DNA from: Phycisphaerales bacterium
Lineage (GTDB): Bacteria > Planctomycetota > Phycisphaerae > Phycisphaerales > UBA1924
Reading direction: 5' to 3'
NCBI GenBank assembly: GCA_020853815.1
Contig: JADYYE010000021.1
Location: 1 to 64,000, forward strand
Length of the DNA stretch: 64,000 nt
This document shows positions 54,226 to 62,104 of the stretch, in pieces. The notes beneath the pieces are model-generated. The model saw only the letters and a program-made list of their open reading frames with translations, did not search any database and was not told where the DNA came from. Both the position numbers and the translations under genes were made by a program. Numbering within the stretch: position 1 is the first letter of the stretch; every line of letters starts with the position of its first letter.

Positions 54226-55845
54226 ATGACAGGGCAAGGCGGGCGGCTGGGCGCGAGATCGCGCGGGCCGGTCCGGCGGCAGGGAGAGGACGTGGCAGGG
54301 GCATCTCGCTCACAACCAGGCGACCAGCACGCGCGGCCTCGCCGCACGCTGGACCTCACCACCGCCACGGGGCGGCGGGTCATCCTCGTTGGTCGCACGG
54401 GGCTCGAGAGCGTGCTGCGCGGCGACGCGGAGCTCGAGGTGACGCGCGTCTCAACCACGTTTGACGCGATCGGCGAGCTGTCGTCGCCCATCGATCAGGA
54501 TTCGCCGCGTGATGCGGTGGTGATCGTGGGACCTGATGCGGACCCGGCGCTGCGCGAGAACGCGGGCAAGGACGCCGGGCTGGGCATGATCGAGGCCGAG
54601 GAGTTCGTCCGCGGCCTGCGGCGCGTGCAGCCCTTGGTGCGCGTGCTGCGCGTCGCCGAAGCGGGGCTGAGCGGCGTGCCGTATGACGGTGTGATCTCGT
54701 CGCGCAGCGATGCCGCGGGGGCGAAGCGTGTCATTCTGGGCTTGGCGGCGGGCGGCGCGAGCGGCCAGTCGCGGGTGCCGGGCGCACGCGGCGCGGCGGG
54801 CCCGGTGAACGCGGATCGTGACGACGAACTCGACGGCGGGATCGCGCGCCAGATCGAGGGTGGCGCCATGGGCGTGCCGATCGCCGGGGCCGCCGGCGGG
54901 CCCTCGTATCCGACGCCGCGTGCGGCGGGCGCTGCATCAGGCGGCGCAGCGTCCGACGCGACCTCCGGCACACCGGCGAGCGGCGATGAGCTGCTGGTGC
55001 AAAGCGTGCTGCAGGGTCGCGAGGTGCTGGGGCCCGCGATCGAGATCGCGCGGGCGCGGACGGGCGACGCGACGCTGGTCGTGACGAGCGCGGGCGGCAG
55101 TTCTCCGGGAATCGGGAACGGCGCTGGCTTGGGTGCGGGGCTCGATGTTTCACTCCCCACCGCTGCGGGGACGGTTGAAGTCAGCGATGGAGTTTCAGTG
55201 ATCGGCGTGCTGAGCGGCGCACGGGTCGACCCGGCGATGCTTCGCGCCACGGGCGCGTGGCTGTCGGGCTGGCTGAAGCTGGCGCGTCAGCAGGGCGAGC
55301 TGCGCCGGGCCGCGTTCACCGATGCGCTGACGGGCGCGTGGAACCGCCGGTATTTCGAGCGGTTCCTGTCGGCGGCGATCGAGCAATCGGCCAAGGCGCG
55401 GCACCAGCTCTCGGTGCTGGTCTTCGACATCGACGACTTCAAGCGGTTCAACGAGCGCTACGGGCACATGGCGGCGGACGAGGTGCTGGTGGAAGTGGTG
55501 CGCCTGCTCAACAGCGTGATCAGGCCGAGCGATCGCGTGTGCCGCATCGGCGGCGATGAATTCGCGGTGGTCTTCTATGAGCCGGGCGGGCCGCGGAACC
55601 CGGGGAGCAAGCACCCGTCGAGCGTGCAGGAGATCGCGGCGCGGTTCCAGGCGCAGATCAGGCAGAAGCGATTCCCGAAGCTGGGGCTGGACGCGCCGGG
55701 GACACTGACGGTGTCGGGCGGGATGTCGACGTTCCCGTGGGACGGGCGGAGCGCGGAAGAACTGCTGCGCCACGCGGACCTCCTGGCGCTCGAGAGCAAG
55801 CGCCAGGGCAAGAACGCGATCACGCTCGGGCCCGGCGGGGCGTGA
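54226..55845 (+). CDS. Diguanylate cyclase (GGDEF) with pseudo-receiver
   Basis: A 539-residue protein: an N-terminal receiver-like part (RRVILVGRTGLESVLRGDAE; VVIVGPDADPALREN), a low-complexity region, and a C-terminal GGDEF domain: FTDALTGAWNRRYFERFLSA, SVLVFDIDDFKRFNERYGHM, RPSDRVCRIGGDEFAVVFYE. The intact GGDEF loop and the RPSD inhibitory site five residues before it predict an active, product-inhibited c-di-GMP synthase. It starts with an ATG seven bases after the previous gene, with AGAGG upstream. Confidence 0.92.
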   Translation: MTGQGGRLGARSRGPVRRQGEDVAGASRSQPGDQHARPRRTLDLTTATGRRVILVGRTGLESVLRGDAELEVTRVSTTFDAIGELSSPIDQDSPRDAVVIVGPDADPALRENAGKDAGLGMIEAEEFVRGLRRVQPLVRVLRVAEAGLSGVPYDGVISSRSDAAGAKRVILGLAAGGASGQSRVPGARGAAGPVNADRDDELDGGIARQIEGGAMGVPIAGAAGGPSYPTPRAAGAASGGAASDATSGTPASGDELLVQSVLQGREVLGPAIEIARARTGDATLVVTSAGGSSPGIGNGAGLGAGLDVSLPTAAGTVEVSDGVSVIGVLSGARVDPAMLRATGAWLSGWLKLARQQGELRRAAFTDALTGAWNRRYFERFLSAAIEQSAKARHQLSVLVFDIDDFKRFNERYGHMAADEVLVEVVRLLNSVIRPSDRVCRIGGDEFAVVFYEPGGPRNPGSKHPSSVQEIAARFQAQIRQKRFPKLGLDAPGTLTVSGGMSTFPWDGRSAEELLRHADLLALESKRQGKNAITLGPGGA

Positions 55846-55854
55846 GGCGCTGCG

Positions 55855-55960
55855 AAGACAGAAGTGCAGAACGCGGAGGACCCAGAGGGAATCAGAGGAG
55901 CGCGGAGAGGAATCCAGACCAGGGGCAACGAGCACAAGTTGAGCGCAGAAGTCGCAGAGG
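55855..55960 (+). repeat. Degenerate CAGAG/GCGGAG repeat tract after the GGDEF gene
   Basis: GAAGACAGAAGTGCAGAACG, CGGAGGACCCAGAGGGAATC, AGAGGAGCGCGGAGAGG and later GCGCAGAAGTCGCAGAGG: loosely eight-base, purine-rich units on the coding strand. Confidence 0.6.
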
Positions 55961-55991
55961 GCTCGATCGAGTTGGTGCGTAGGAGCGGCGG

Positions 55992-56330
55992 GTGGTCGGG
56001 GGCGTTTCAAAGGCACTTCGGCGGATGGAAATCGAGCCGACTCACGCGTGGGTCGTGTGGATTCTCTCGCTCATGATCCCGAGCGTGTCGCTTGGAGCGA
56101 CCTTGCTTTTTCTCGCGTTCGACGTGGATTCTGCCGTGAGCATGATCCTTGCGTTCCTTGGAGTTCTGGCTCCGCTGGTGATCGGGTTTGCCCTTGCGGT
56201 GCGTGTTGATCGAGCGCCGTTGTGGGTGCGCCTGTTGTGGGCGAGTCTCCCTTGGCCGATCGTGGCGATTCAGGTTGTGGTCTTCGCAGTCCTGGGAGTC
56301 ATCACTTTGGGGCCACCTGTCGGAGCGTGA
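55992..56330 (+). CDS. Small four-helix-like membrane protein
   Basis: A 112-residue protein with hydrophobic segments (WVVWILSLMIPSVSLGATLL; MILAFLGVLAPLVIGFALAV; WASLPWPIVAIQVVVFAVLG). No family was recognised. The GTG at 55992 has AGGAG six bases upstream, better than the internal ATG at 56025. It stands alone after the GGDEF gene. Confidence 0.6.
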   Translation: MVGGVSKALRRMEIEPTHAWVVWILSLMIPSVSLGATLLFLAFDVDSAVSMILAFLGVLAPLVIGFALAVRVDRAPLWVRLLWASLPWPIVAIQVVVFAVLGVITLGPPVGA

Positions 56331-56784
56331 CCCGCATCCGGGTCGGATACCGAACTCGAAGACCGCGGAGCGCGCGGAGAAGAGTTGAACTCGAAGGGCT
56401 TGAAGAGCGCGAAGGTGGTTCGCGGCGATCGGCATTCGTGATTCGCCATTCGTGAGTTGAAGCTGAGCGCGATCGGGGCGGGGCACAAAGCCGCGCCGAG
56501 AGGCGGATCGCTCCTTTGGCGATTTCCGAGGTGGCCCGCGTTTGCGCAGACACCTTGATCAGCCCGTTTCTGCCGCGTAACCAATTGATACATAGATGGT
56601 TATGGCAATTCGTCATTCGGCGTGTGATTTTATCGGACCTTGAAACGGACGAGAATCCAAAGAATCACATACGAAATTTCATTCTCGGAGCAACACTTCT
56701 ATTTGGATTGCGTTTAGGCCAATAAGCTCCTTCTGTGTCTTGAGATCGACACAGACTCGATGGTCGAGGGAGAGAGAGGCTTTC
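56331..56784 (+). other. Intergenic region with a repeat tract and an AT-rich stretch
   Basis: This is 454 bases. It holds a GGCATTCGTGATTCGCCATT unit (56429-56455), an AT-rich stretch (about 56570-56730) unlike the surroundings, and the hairpin CTGTGTC/GACACAG (56733-56739 and 56748-56754) just before the next gene. No gene seen. Confidence 0.55.
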
Positions 56785-57411
56785 ATGAAATACGTGTTGG
56801 TGGTCGGAGCGCTCGCGGCCGCCGCTGGCGTGGCGTCCGCGGACGTGGTCATCTCGGAGTGGATGTACAGCGGGTCGAACGGCGAGTTTGTCGAGTTCAC
56901 GAATGTCGGGCTGGTGCCGGTGGATATGACCAACTGGAGCTACAGCGACACCGACGCCGCCGCGGGCGACCTGATGTTCTTCGACGTCTTTGGCGTGGTG
57001 ATGCCCGGTGAGTCGGTGATTCTGACCGAATCGAACCCGTTGGACTTCCGCGGCGCGTGGGGCCTGGCGGACACGGTCAAGATCTTCGGTCCGAATGCTA
57101 ACAGCAACCTGGGGCGCAACGACCAGATTAATCTGTACGACGCGCTCGGGAACCTGGTGGATCAGCTTTCGTTCGGCGACCAGACCTATCCCGGCACGCC
57201 GCGCACGCAGAACCGGAGTTGCAACATCCCGGCGGCGGACTACGGCTTCGCGGTGGCGCAGGCGACGTGGGTTCTGTCGGGTGACGGCGACGAGTTTGGC
57301 TCGTGGGTTTCGACGGGATTCGACGTCGGGACGCCGGGGTATGTGGTTCCCGTGCCGTCGTCGCTCGCGCTGTTTGGTGCGGGTGGCCTGCTGCTGAGGC
57401 GGCACCGCTAG
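56785..57411 (+). CDS. Secreted lamin-tail-domain protein with PEP-CTERM signal
   Basis: A 208-residue protein with a signal peptide (MKYVLVVGALAAAAGVASA), an LTD-like body (DVVISEWMYSGSNGEFVEFT, then NVGLVPVDMTNWSYSDTDA, VMPGESVILTESNPLDF and DQINLYDALGNLVDQLSFGD), and a C-terminal VPVPSSLALFGAGGLLLRRHR sorting signal. LTD domains often sit in exported matrix or nuclease-like proteins. GAGAGAGG precedes the ATG at 56785. Confidence 0.85.
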   Translation: MKYVLVVGALAAAAGVASADVVISEWMYSGSNGEFVEFTNVGLVPVDMTNWSYSDTDAAAGDLMFFDVFGVVMPGESVILTESNPLDFRGAWGLADTVKIFGPNANSNLGRNDQINLYDALGNLVDQLSFGDQTYPGTPRTQNRSCNIPAADYGFAVAQATWVLSGDGDEFGSWVSTGFDVGTPGYVVPVPSSLALFGAGGLLLRRHR

Positions 57412-57509
57412 ATCGCGGGGCTGGGGCGAGACCACGCGCAGAAAGTGGTTGAGGTGCGCCCCAAGCGCCCCTCGGCCTTGTTGAATGGCCTGCTGAAAGG
57501 ACCAGCTTC

Positions 57510-59546
57510 ATGTCACGAGCGACGATTCTCGGGTTGGTGGGTGGGTTGGCGGTGGCGGGGTGCGGCTCGGCGCTGGCGCAGGTGGTGCATGGCCCGGGTT
57601 CCTCGGTCCAGCTCAACACCAGCATCTCGCTCAACGGCAACTCGATCACGGTGAAGGGCAAGTGCGTGTCGGTCAGCGGCACGACGGCGACCATCACCTG
57701 CCCCGGCACCTACGTGATCAGCGGGTCGCTTACCGACGGGCGGATCATCGTGGACAGCCACGGTGCCGGGCTGGTGCGCCTGGTCCTGAACGGCGTGAAC
57801 ATCAGCAGCTCCGTGTCCGCGCCGATCTATGTGAAGCAGGCGGCCCAGACCGAGATCGTGCTCGCGGACGGGAGCGTGAACGTCGTCAGCGATCCTCCGG
57901 CGTATGTGTACGACGACCCGGTGGCGATGGAGCCCAACGCCGCGGTGTTCAGCGATGACGCGCTCGTCGTGTCGGGCACGGGCACCCTGACGGTCGCGGC
58001 CCACTTCAACGACGGGATCGCCAGCAAGGATTCCTTGCTCATCAACGGCGGAATCCTGAACGTCTCGGCGGTCGACGACGGCATCCGCGGCAAGGACTCG
58101 CTGATCGTCAACGACGCCGACGTGTACCTCAACGTCGGCGGCGACGGACTCAAGGCCGACAACGAGGTCGACGCCAACCTGGGCGGCCTCTCCATCCTCG
58201 ACGGCGATTTCCACATCACCTGCGGCGGCGACGCGATCTCCGCGGCCAAGGTCGCGAACATCGGCGGCGGCACGTTCACCGTCCTCGCCGGCGGCGGGCA
58301 CACCGTCACCATCCCGACCACGGCGTCGGCCAAGGGAGTCAAGGGCGGCACGGGCGTGACGATCGGCGGCGGCACGTTCAACATCGATGCCGCGGACGAC
58401 GGCGTTCACTCCAACACCAACCTGACCATCAGCGGCGGGTCGCTGACCATCGCGACCAACAGCAGCACGACGGCGGGGTACGGCGATGCGGTCCACGCCG
58501 AGGCGACGACCACCATCACGGGCGGAACGATCAACATCACGGCGTGCTACGAGGGCGTCGAGGGCGCGAACGTCGCCATCTCGAACGCCAACGTGCATGT
58601 CGTGTCGAGCGACGACGCCATCACCTCCGATGGCGCGGTCAACATCGCGAGCGGAACCTACACCATCGTCTCCGGCGGTGGGCACACCGTGACGATCCCC
58701 AGCACCGCCTCGGCCAAGGGGATCAAGGGGCTGGCCAGCGTGACGATCGGGGGCGGCACCTTCACGATGGACTGCGCCGACGATGGCGTTCACTCCAACA
58801 ACGCGATCGTGATCAACGGCGGCACCATGACCATCGCGACCAACAGCAGCGCAAGCGCCAGCTATGGCGACGGGCTGCACTCGGATGTCTCGCTGGATAT
58901 CAACGGCGGGTCGGTTACGGTCAACCCCTGCTATGAGGGCGCCGAGGCGTCGCACATCACGATCAACAATGGCACGCTGCGAGTCACCTCGACCGACGAC
59001 GGCGTGAACGCCTCGGGCGGCACCAGCAACTGGATCCACATCAACGGCGGGTACGTCGTCGTCAACGCCTCGGGCGACGGCATCGACTCCAACGGCGCGA
59101 TCACGATGTCGGGCGGGACGGTGCTTGTGAACGGGCCGACGGCCGACAACAACGCGCCGCTCGATTACGACACGACCTTCCAGATCAGCGGCGGGCTGCT
59201 GATCGCGTCGGGGAGCGCCGGCATGGCCCGGGCGCCGAGCAGCAGCTCGACCCAGCGCTCGATCAAGATCACGTACTCCGCGTCGAAGACCGCGGGCACG
59301 ATGGCCCATATCCAGGCGACGAACACCGGCGCGGATATCGTGACGTGGGTGCCCTCGAAGCAGTACCGCTCGCTGGTGGTGTCGAGCCCGGCGCTGACGT
59401 CGGGGCTCAGCTGCCAGTTGTACCGCGGCGGAACGTCGACCGGGACCCTGCTCGACGGGCTGTACACCGGCGGCGTGTACACGCCGGGCACGCTGACCAA
59501 CACGTTCACGACGACCAACATCGTGACGAACGTCAGCGCGCCGTAA
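57510..59546 (+). CDS. DUF4353 (Cthe_2159-type) secreted carbohydrate-binding protein
   Basis: A 678-residue protein with a signal peptide (ATILGLVGGLAVAGCGSALA) and a long parallel beta-helix of repeated Asp/Gly-rich turns: FSDDALVVSGTGTLTVAAHF, NDGIASKDSLLINGGILNVS, AVDDGIRGKDS. Family members bind acidic polysaccharide such as polygalacturonate through calcium. A 128-residue unit is duplicated (from residue 250 and from residue 378: GGGHTVTIPTTASAKG and GGGHTVTIPSTASAKG). There is no sortase signal. Confidence 0.88.
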   Translation: MSRATILGLVGGLAVAGCGSALAQVVHGPGSSVQLNTSISLNGNSITVKGKCVSVSGTTATITCPGTYVISGSLTDGRIIVDSHGAGLVRLVLNGVNISSSVSAPIYVKQAAQTEIVLADGSVNVVSDPPAYVYDDPVAMEPNAAVFSDDALVVSGTGTLTVAAHFNDGIASKDSLLINGGILNVSAVDDGIRGKDSLIVNDADVYLNVGGDGLKADNEVDANLGGLSILDGDFHITCGGDAISAAKVANIGGGTFTVLAGGGHTVTIPTTASAKGVKGGTGVTIGGGTFNIDAADDGVHSNTNLTISGGSLTIATNSSTTAGYGDAVHAEATTTITGGTINITACYEGVEGANVAISNANVHVVSSDDAITSDGAVNIASGTYTIVSGGGHTVTIPSTASAKGIKGLASVTIGGGTFTMDCADDGVHSNNAIVINGGTMTIATNSSASASYGDGLHSDVSLDINGGSVTVNPCYEGAEASHITINNGTLRVTSTDDGVNASGGTSNWIHINGGYVVVNASGDGIDSNGAITMSGGTVLVNGPTADNNAPLDYDTTFQISGGLLIASGSAGMARAPSSSSTQRSIKITYSASKTAGTMAHIQATNTGADIVTWVPSKQYRSLVVSSPALTSGLSCQLYRGGTSTGTLLDGLYTGGVYTPGTLTNTFTTTNIVTNVSAP

Positions 59547-59688
59547 GCGGCGAGCGGCGGGAAGAACTGAGCGCGGGCGCGCGATGCAAGGGTGGGAATC
59601 GGACGCTTGCTCATCGTCGCTCGGGCTCCAATACACTCGTGCGTCGTAGGCGCGGAAGGAACGCGAGGGCCGCGAAGCGCGAGGCGAG

Positions 59689-60003
59689 ATGACCAAGCTG
59701 AATCTCGAACGTGGATTCTGGGCAAAAGCGTGGCCGCCGCTGCCCGGGATGGTGATCGCGAGTATCGGGTGGGACTTCTCGGAGCGCGATCAGTTCGGAC
59801 TTGGGCCGAGCGGGACCGCCAGCAATGCGTTCCTCATCATCGGCATGTTCTGGAGTTGCGTGCTGACGGCGTGGGCCATGCAGCGAGGCGCGCCGAGCCC
59901 GTATCGGCGCTTCGAGTTGGCGGCGTTCGGGGTGGTCATCGGGTTTCTGTGCGCTTCGGCGACGTGGTTTGTGCCGATGGCGGTGAGGTTCTTCTTCGTG
60001 TGA
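59689..60003 (+). CDS. Small membrane protein, tandem copy 1
   Basis: A 104-residue protein: RGFWAKAWPPLPGMVIASIG, FLIIGMFWSCVLTAWAMQRG, FELAAFGVVIGFLCASATWF. Four hydrophobic segments are likely. It is a paralogue of the next gene. The function is unknown. Confidence 0.65.
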   Translation: MTKLNLERGFWAKAWPPLPGMVIASIGWDFSERDQFGLGPSGTASNAFLIIGMFWSCVLTAWAMQRGAPSPYRRFELAAFGVVIGFLCASATWFVPMAVRFFFV

Positions 60004-60058
60004 CTTTGTCCGCGTGAGTGACGGGATGATCGGGGATCGAAGACCACAAAGGCTGAGT

Positions 60059-60379
60059 ATGGGCAAACCACATCGCCAACGTGGGTTCTGGGCGGAAGCC
60101 TGGCCGCTTGTGCCGGGATTGGTGGTGGCGAGCGCGGCCTGGGCGTTCCCGGGGCACAGTGAGTTCGGGTTTCCCAATTCGACGGCGAGCGAAGTGTGCC
60201 TTTGGATCGGAGCGATCTGGAACAGTCTCTACACCGCGTGGGCCTTGCAGCGAAGTGCATCGGGCGTACTTCGTCGCATCGGGATGGCTGCGATCGGGCT
60301 GTTCGGCGGATTCATGCTCACCGATATCCTGGTTTTCATGCCGCCGATGGTGGTGTGGGCGCTCTTGCACTGGCTTTGA
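60059..60379 (+). CDS. Small membrane protein, tandem copy 2
   Basis: A 106-residue protein: RGFWAEAWPLVPGLVVASAA, CLWIGAIWNSLYTAWALQRS, RRIGMAAIGLFGGFMLTDIL. It matches copy 1 in order and spacing of helices and in RGFWAxAWP and LTAWA/YTAWA. The ATG at 60059 has AAGG upstream; a GTG at 60014 would extend it by 15 residues. Confidence 0.65.
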   Translation: MGKPHRQRGFWAEAWPLVPGLVVASAAWAFPGHSEFGFPNSTASEVCLWIGAIWNSLYTAWALQRSASGVLRRIGMAAIGLFGGFMLTDILVFMPPMVVWALLHWL

Positions 60380-60470
60380 TGGTGCGCGGATGCGTGCGAC
60401 GCCACGTCGCGCAACGCCGACGATGACTCCGTGCGCGATGCGAACATGCGGGCCATCGCCCCTGCCCCGC

Positions 60471-60526
60471 TGTCTCGCTGTTTCGCTGTTTCGCTGTTTC
60501 GCTGTTTCGCTGTTTCGCTGTTTCGC
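60471..60526 (-). repeat. GCGAAACA octamer array after the transporter gene
   Basis: On the minus strand, ten bases after the stop, six exact GCGAAACA units (60479-60526) and one GCGAGACA (60471-60478) run head to tail. This is the longest perfect array in the window. Confidence 0.92.
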
Positions 60527-60536
60527 TGTCCCCTTC

Positions 60537-61925
60537 TCACGCCTGCGCGTCGTTCTTCTTGTCCTTGTCCCAGAAGCCCAGGAAGAAGATCACCATGATC
60601 GCCGCCGCCGCGATGGCGGGAAAGGTCCAGACGGACTTCCAATCGACGGCCTTGGTGGTGGCGTCGGTGTAGTGCCCGACCAGACGCCCGAACGCCTGCG
60701 CGCCGAGACCCAGCCCCAGGCCCTGCGTGATGAGGACCAGGAATCCCTGGGCCTGCGCGCGAATCTCCTTGGGGGCCTTCTTGTCGACGTAGATGAAGCC
60801 CGTGACGAAGAAGAAGTCGTAGCAGATGCCGTGCAGGATGATGCCCGCGAGGATCATCCATTGCGTGCTGGTGGGGGCGGCGGCGGCGAAGAGCGCGTAG
60901 CGGGCCGCCCACGCGAGCATGCCGACCAAGAGCATCCACTTGACGCCCAGGCGCGCGAAGAACGCGGGCATGAGCAGCATGAACACGATCTCCGACATCT
61001 GGCCGAACGTCATGGTGACCGCGACGTTCTTGATTCCCGAGGCGCCGGCGAAGGTGGCCGCGAAGCTGTAATAGCCCGCCAAGGGAGCGCAGATGAGCAG
61101 CGAGCAGAGCGCGAACACCGCGAAGCTCGGGTTCTTGAGGAGCGAGATCGCATCGCCGCCGAGCAGTTCGCTCACGCGGACGGCCTTGCCCGCCGCCGGC
61201 GGTGGCGTGTGCGGGAGCGCGAACGAGAACAGCCCGAGCAGCACGCTCGAGGCCCCCGCGATGTAGAAGAACAGAGGCGAGGAGGCCCGCGCGGTCTCCG
61301 TCGCCTTGGCGGCGGCGGCCACGGCTTCGGCGGACTGGTCGGCCGCCACGGTCGCGGGCACCATGAACTGCATCGCGTACCCGACCGCAAAGCCCGCGAC
61401 GATCCACCCGATCGTGCCCAGCACGCGGATCACCGGGAACTCCTTCTCCGGGTGCTTGATGTGCGCGAACGAGATCGAGTTGGTCAGCCCCAGCGTCGGC
61501 ATGTAGCACAGCATGTGCACCAGCAGCGCGCCCAGGTACGGAAGGTGGTGCGTGTTCAGGAACGGCTTGGCCGCTCCCTCCGCCAGCGGGTGCGCCGCCG
61601 CCGCGTCCACCGACATCTTCGCCAGCGCCGGCGCCGCGGCCAGGGCGAAGCCGCCCAGGATGTGCAGGAACGCCAGCACTTTCTGCGAGGCGAAGAAGCG
61701 ATCGGCGATCATGCCCAGGAAGAAGGGCGAGAGGATCGCCGCGATCGGGCCGACGGTGTAGGCGTGCCCGATCGAATCGCCCAGGCCGACCGTTCCCATG
61801 TACGGGCCCATCGTGACGTACCACGCGCCCCAGACAAAGAACTGGAGGAACATCATGGTGGCGAGCTTGAGGAAGGGTGACGGGGCTTCGGCCTGGAATG
61901 CAGCGGGAGCTTGGGATGTGGTCAT
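60537..61925 (-). CDS. MFS transporter of the nucleoside:H+ symporter type
   Basis: A 462-residue protein with about 12 membrane helices, for example MMFLQFFVWGAWYVTMGPYM, GALLVHMLCYMPTLGLTNSI and MFGQMSEIVFMLLMPAFF read as TFGQMSEIVFMLLMPAFF, and the loop SFAHIKHPEKEFPVIRVLG typical of NupG-like carriers. It probably imports a nucleoside or sugar with protons. It is divergent from the alpha-L-fucosidase gene 180 bases away, which suggests a fucose-related substrate, but that is inference. Confidence 0.87.
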   Translation of the reverse strand: MTTSQAPAAFQAEAPSPFLKLATMMFLQFFVWGAWYVTMGPYMGTVGLGDSIGHAYTVGPIAAILSPFFLGMIADRFFASQKVLAFLHILGGFALAAAPALAKMSVDAAAAHPLAEGAAKPFLNTHHLPYLGALLVHMLCYMPTLGLTNSISFAHIKHPEKEFPVIRVLGTIGWIVAGFAVGYAMQFMVPATVAADQSAEAVAAAAKATETARASSPLFFYIAGASSVLLGLFSFALPHTPPPAAGKAVRVSELLGGDAISLLKNPSFAVFALCSLLICAPLAGYYSFAATFAGASGIKNVAVTMTFGQMSEIVFMLLMPAFFARLGVKWMLLVGMLAWAARYALFAAAAPTSTQWMILAGIILHGICYDFFFVTGFIYVDKKAPKEIRAQAQGFLVLITQGLGLGLGAQAFGRLVGHYTDATTKAVDWKSVWTFPAIAAAAIMVIFFLGFWDKDKKNDAQA

Positions 61926-62104
61926 GGGTTTTCTCGCGTGCGCGTTGGCCGAGCGGGAAGAGCGCGGCGGCGCGTGAAGGTCCGTGCGGGCGGCTGTGGG
62001 AACACGCCGCGACGCACAAGGGGATTCCGTCGCACCAGCATACACGCCCCGCGGGCGCTCGTGTATGCTCGCGCCGCCGGGAAATCGGCGCCGGGAGACC
62101 AACC

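Noticed and set aside
57513-59696. A 727-residue minus-strand frame
   Set aside because: Antisense to the DUF4353 gene, low-complexity, with no recognisable motif.
60471-60526. CRISPR-like array
   Set aside because: Units are eight bases, contiguous, with no spacers and no cas genes in the window.
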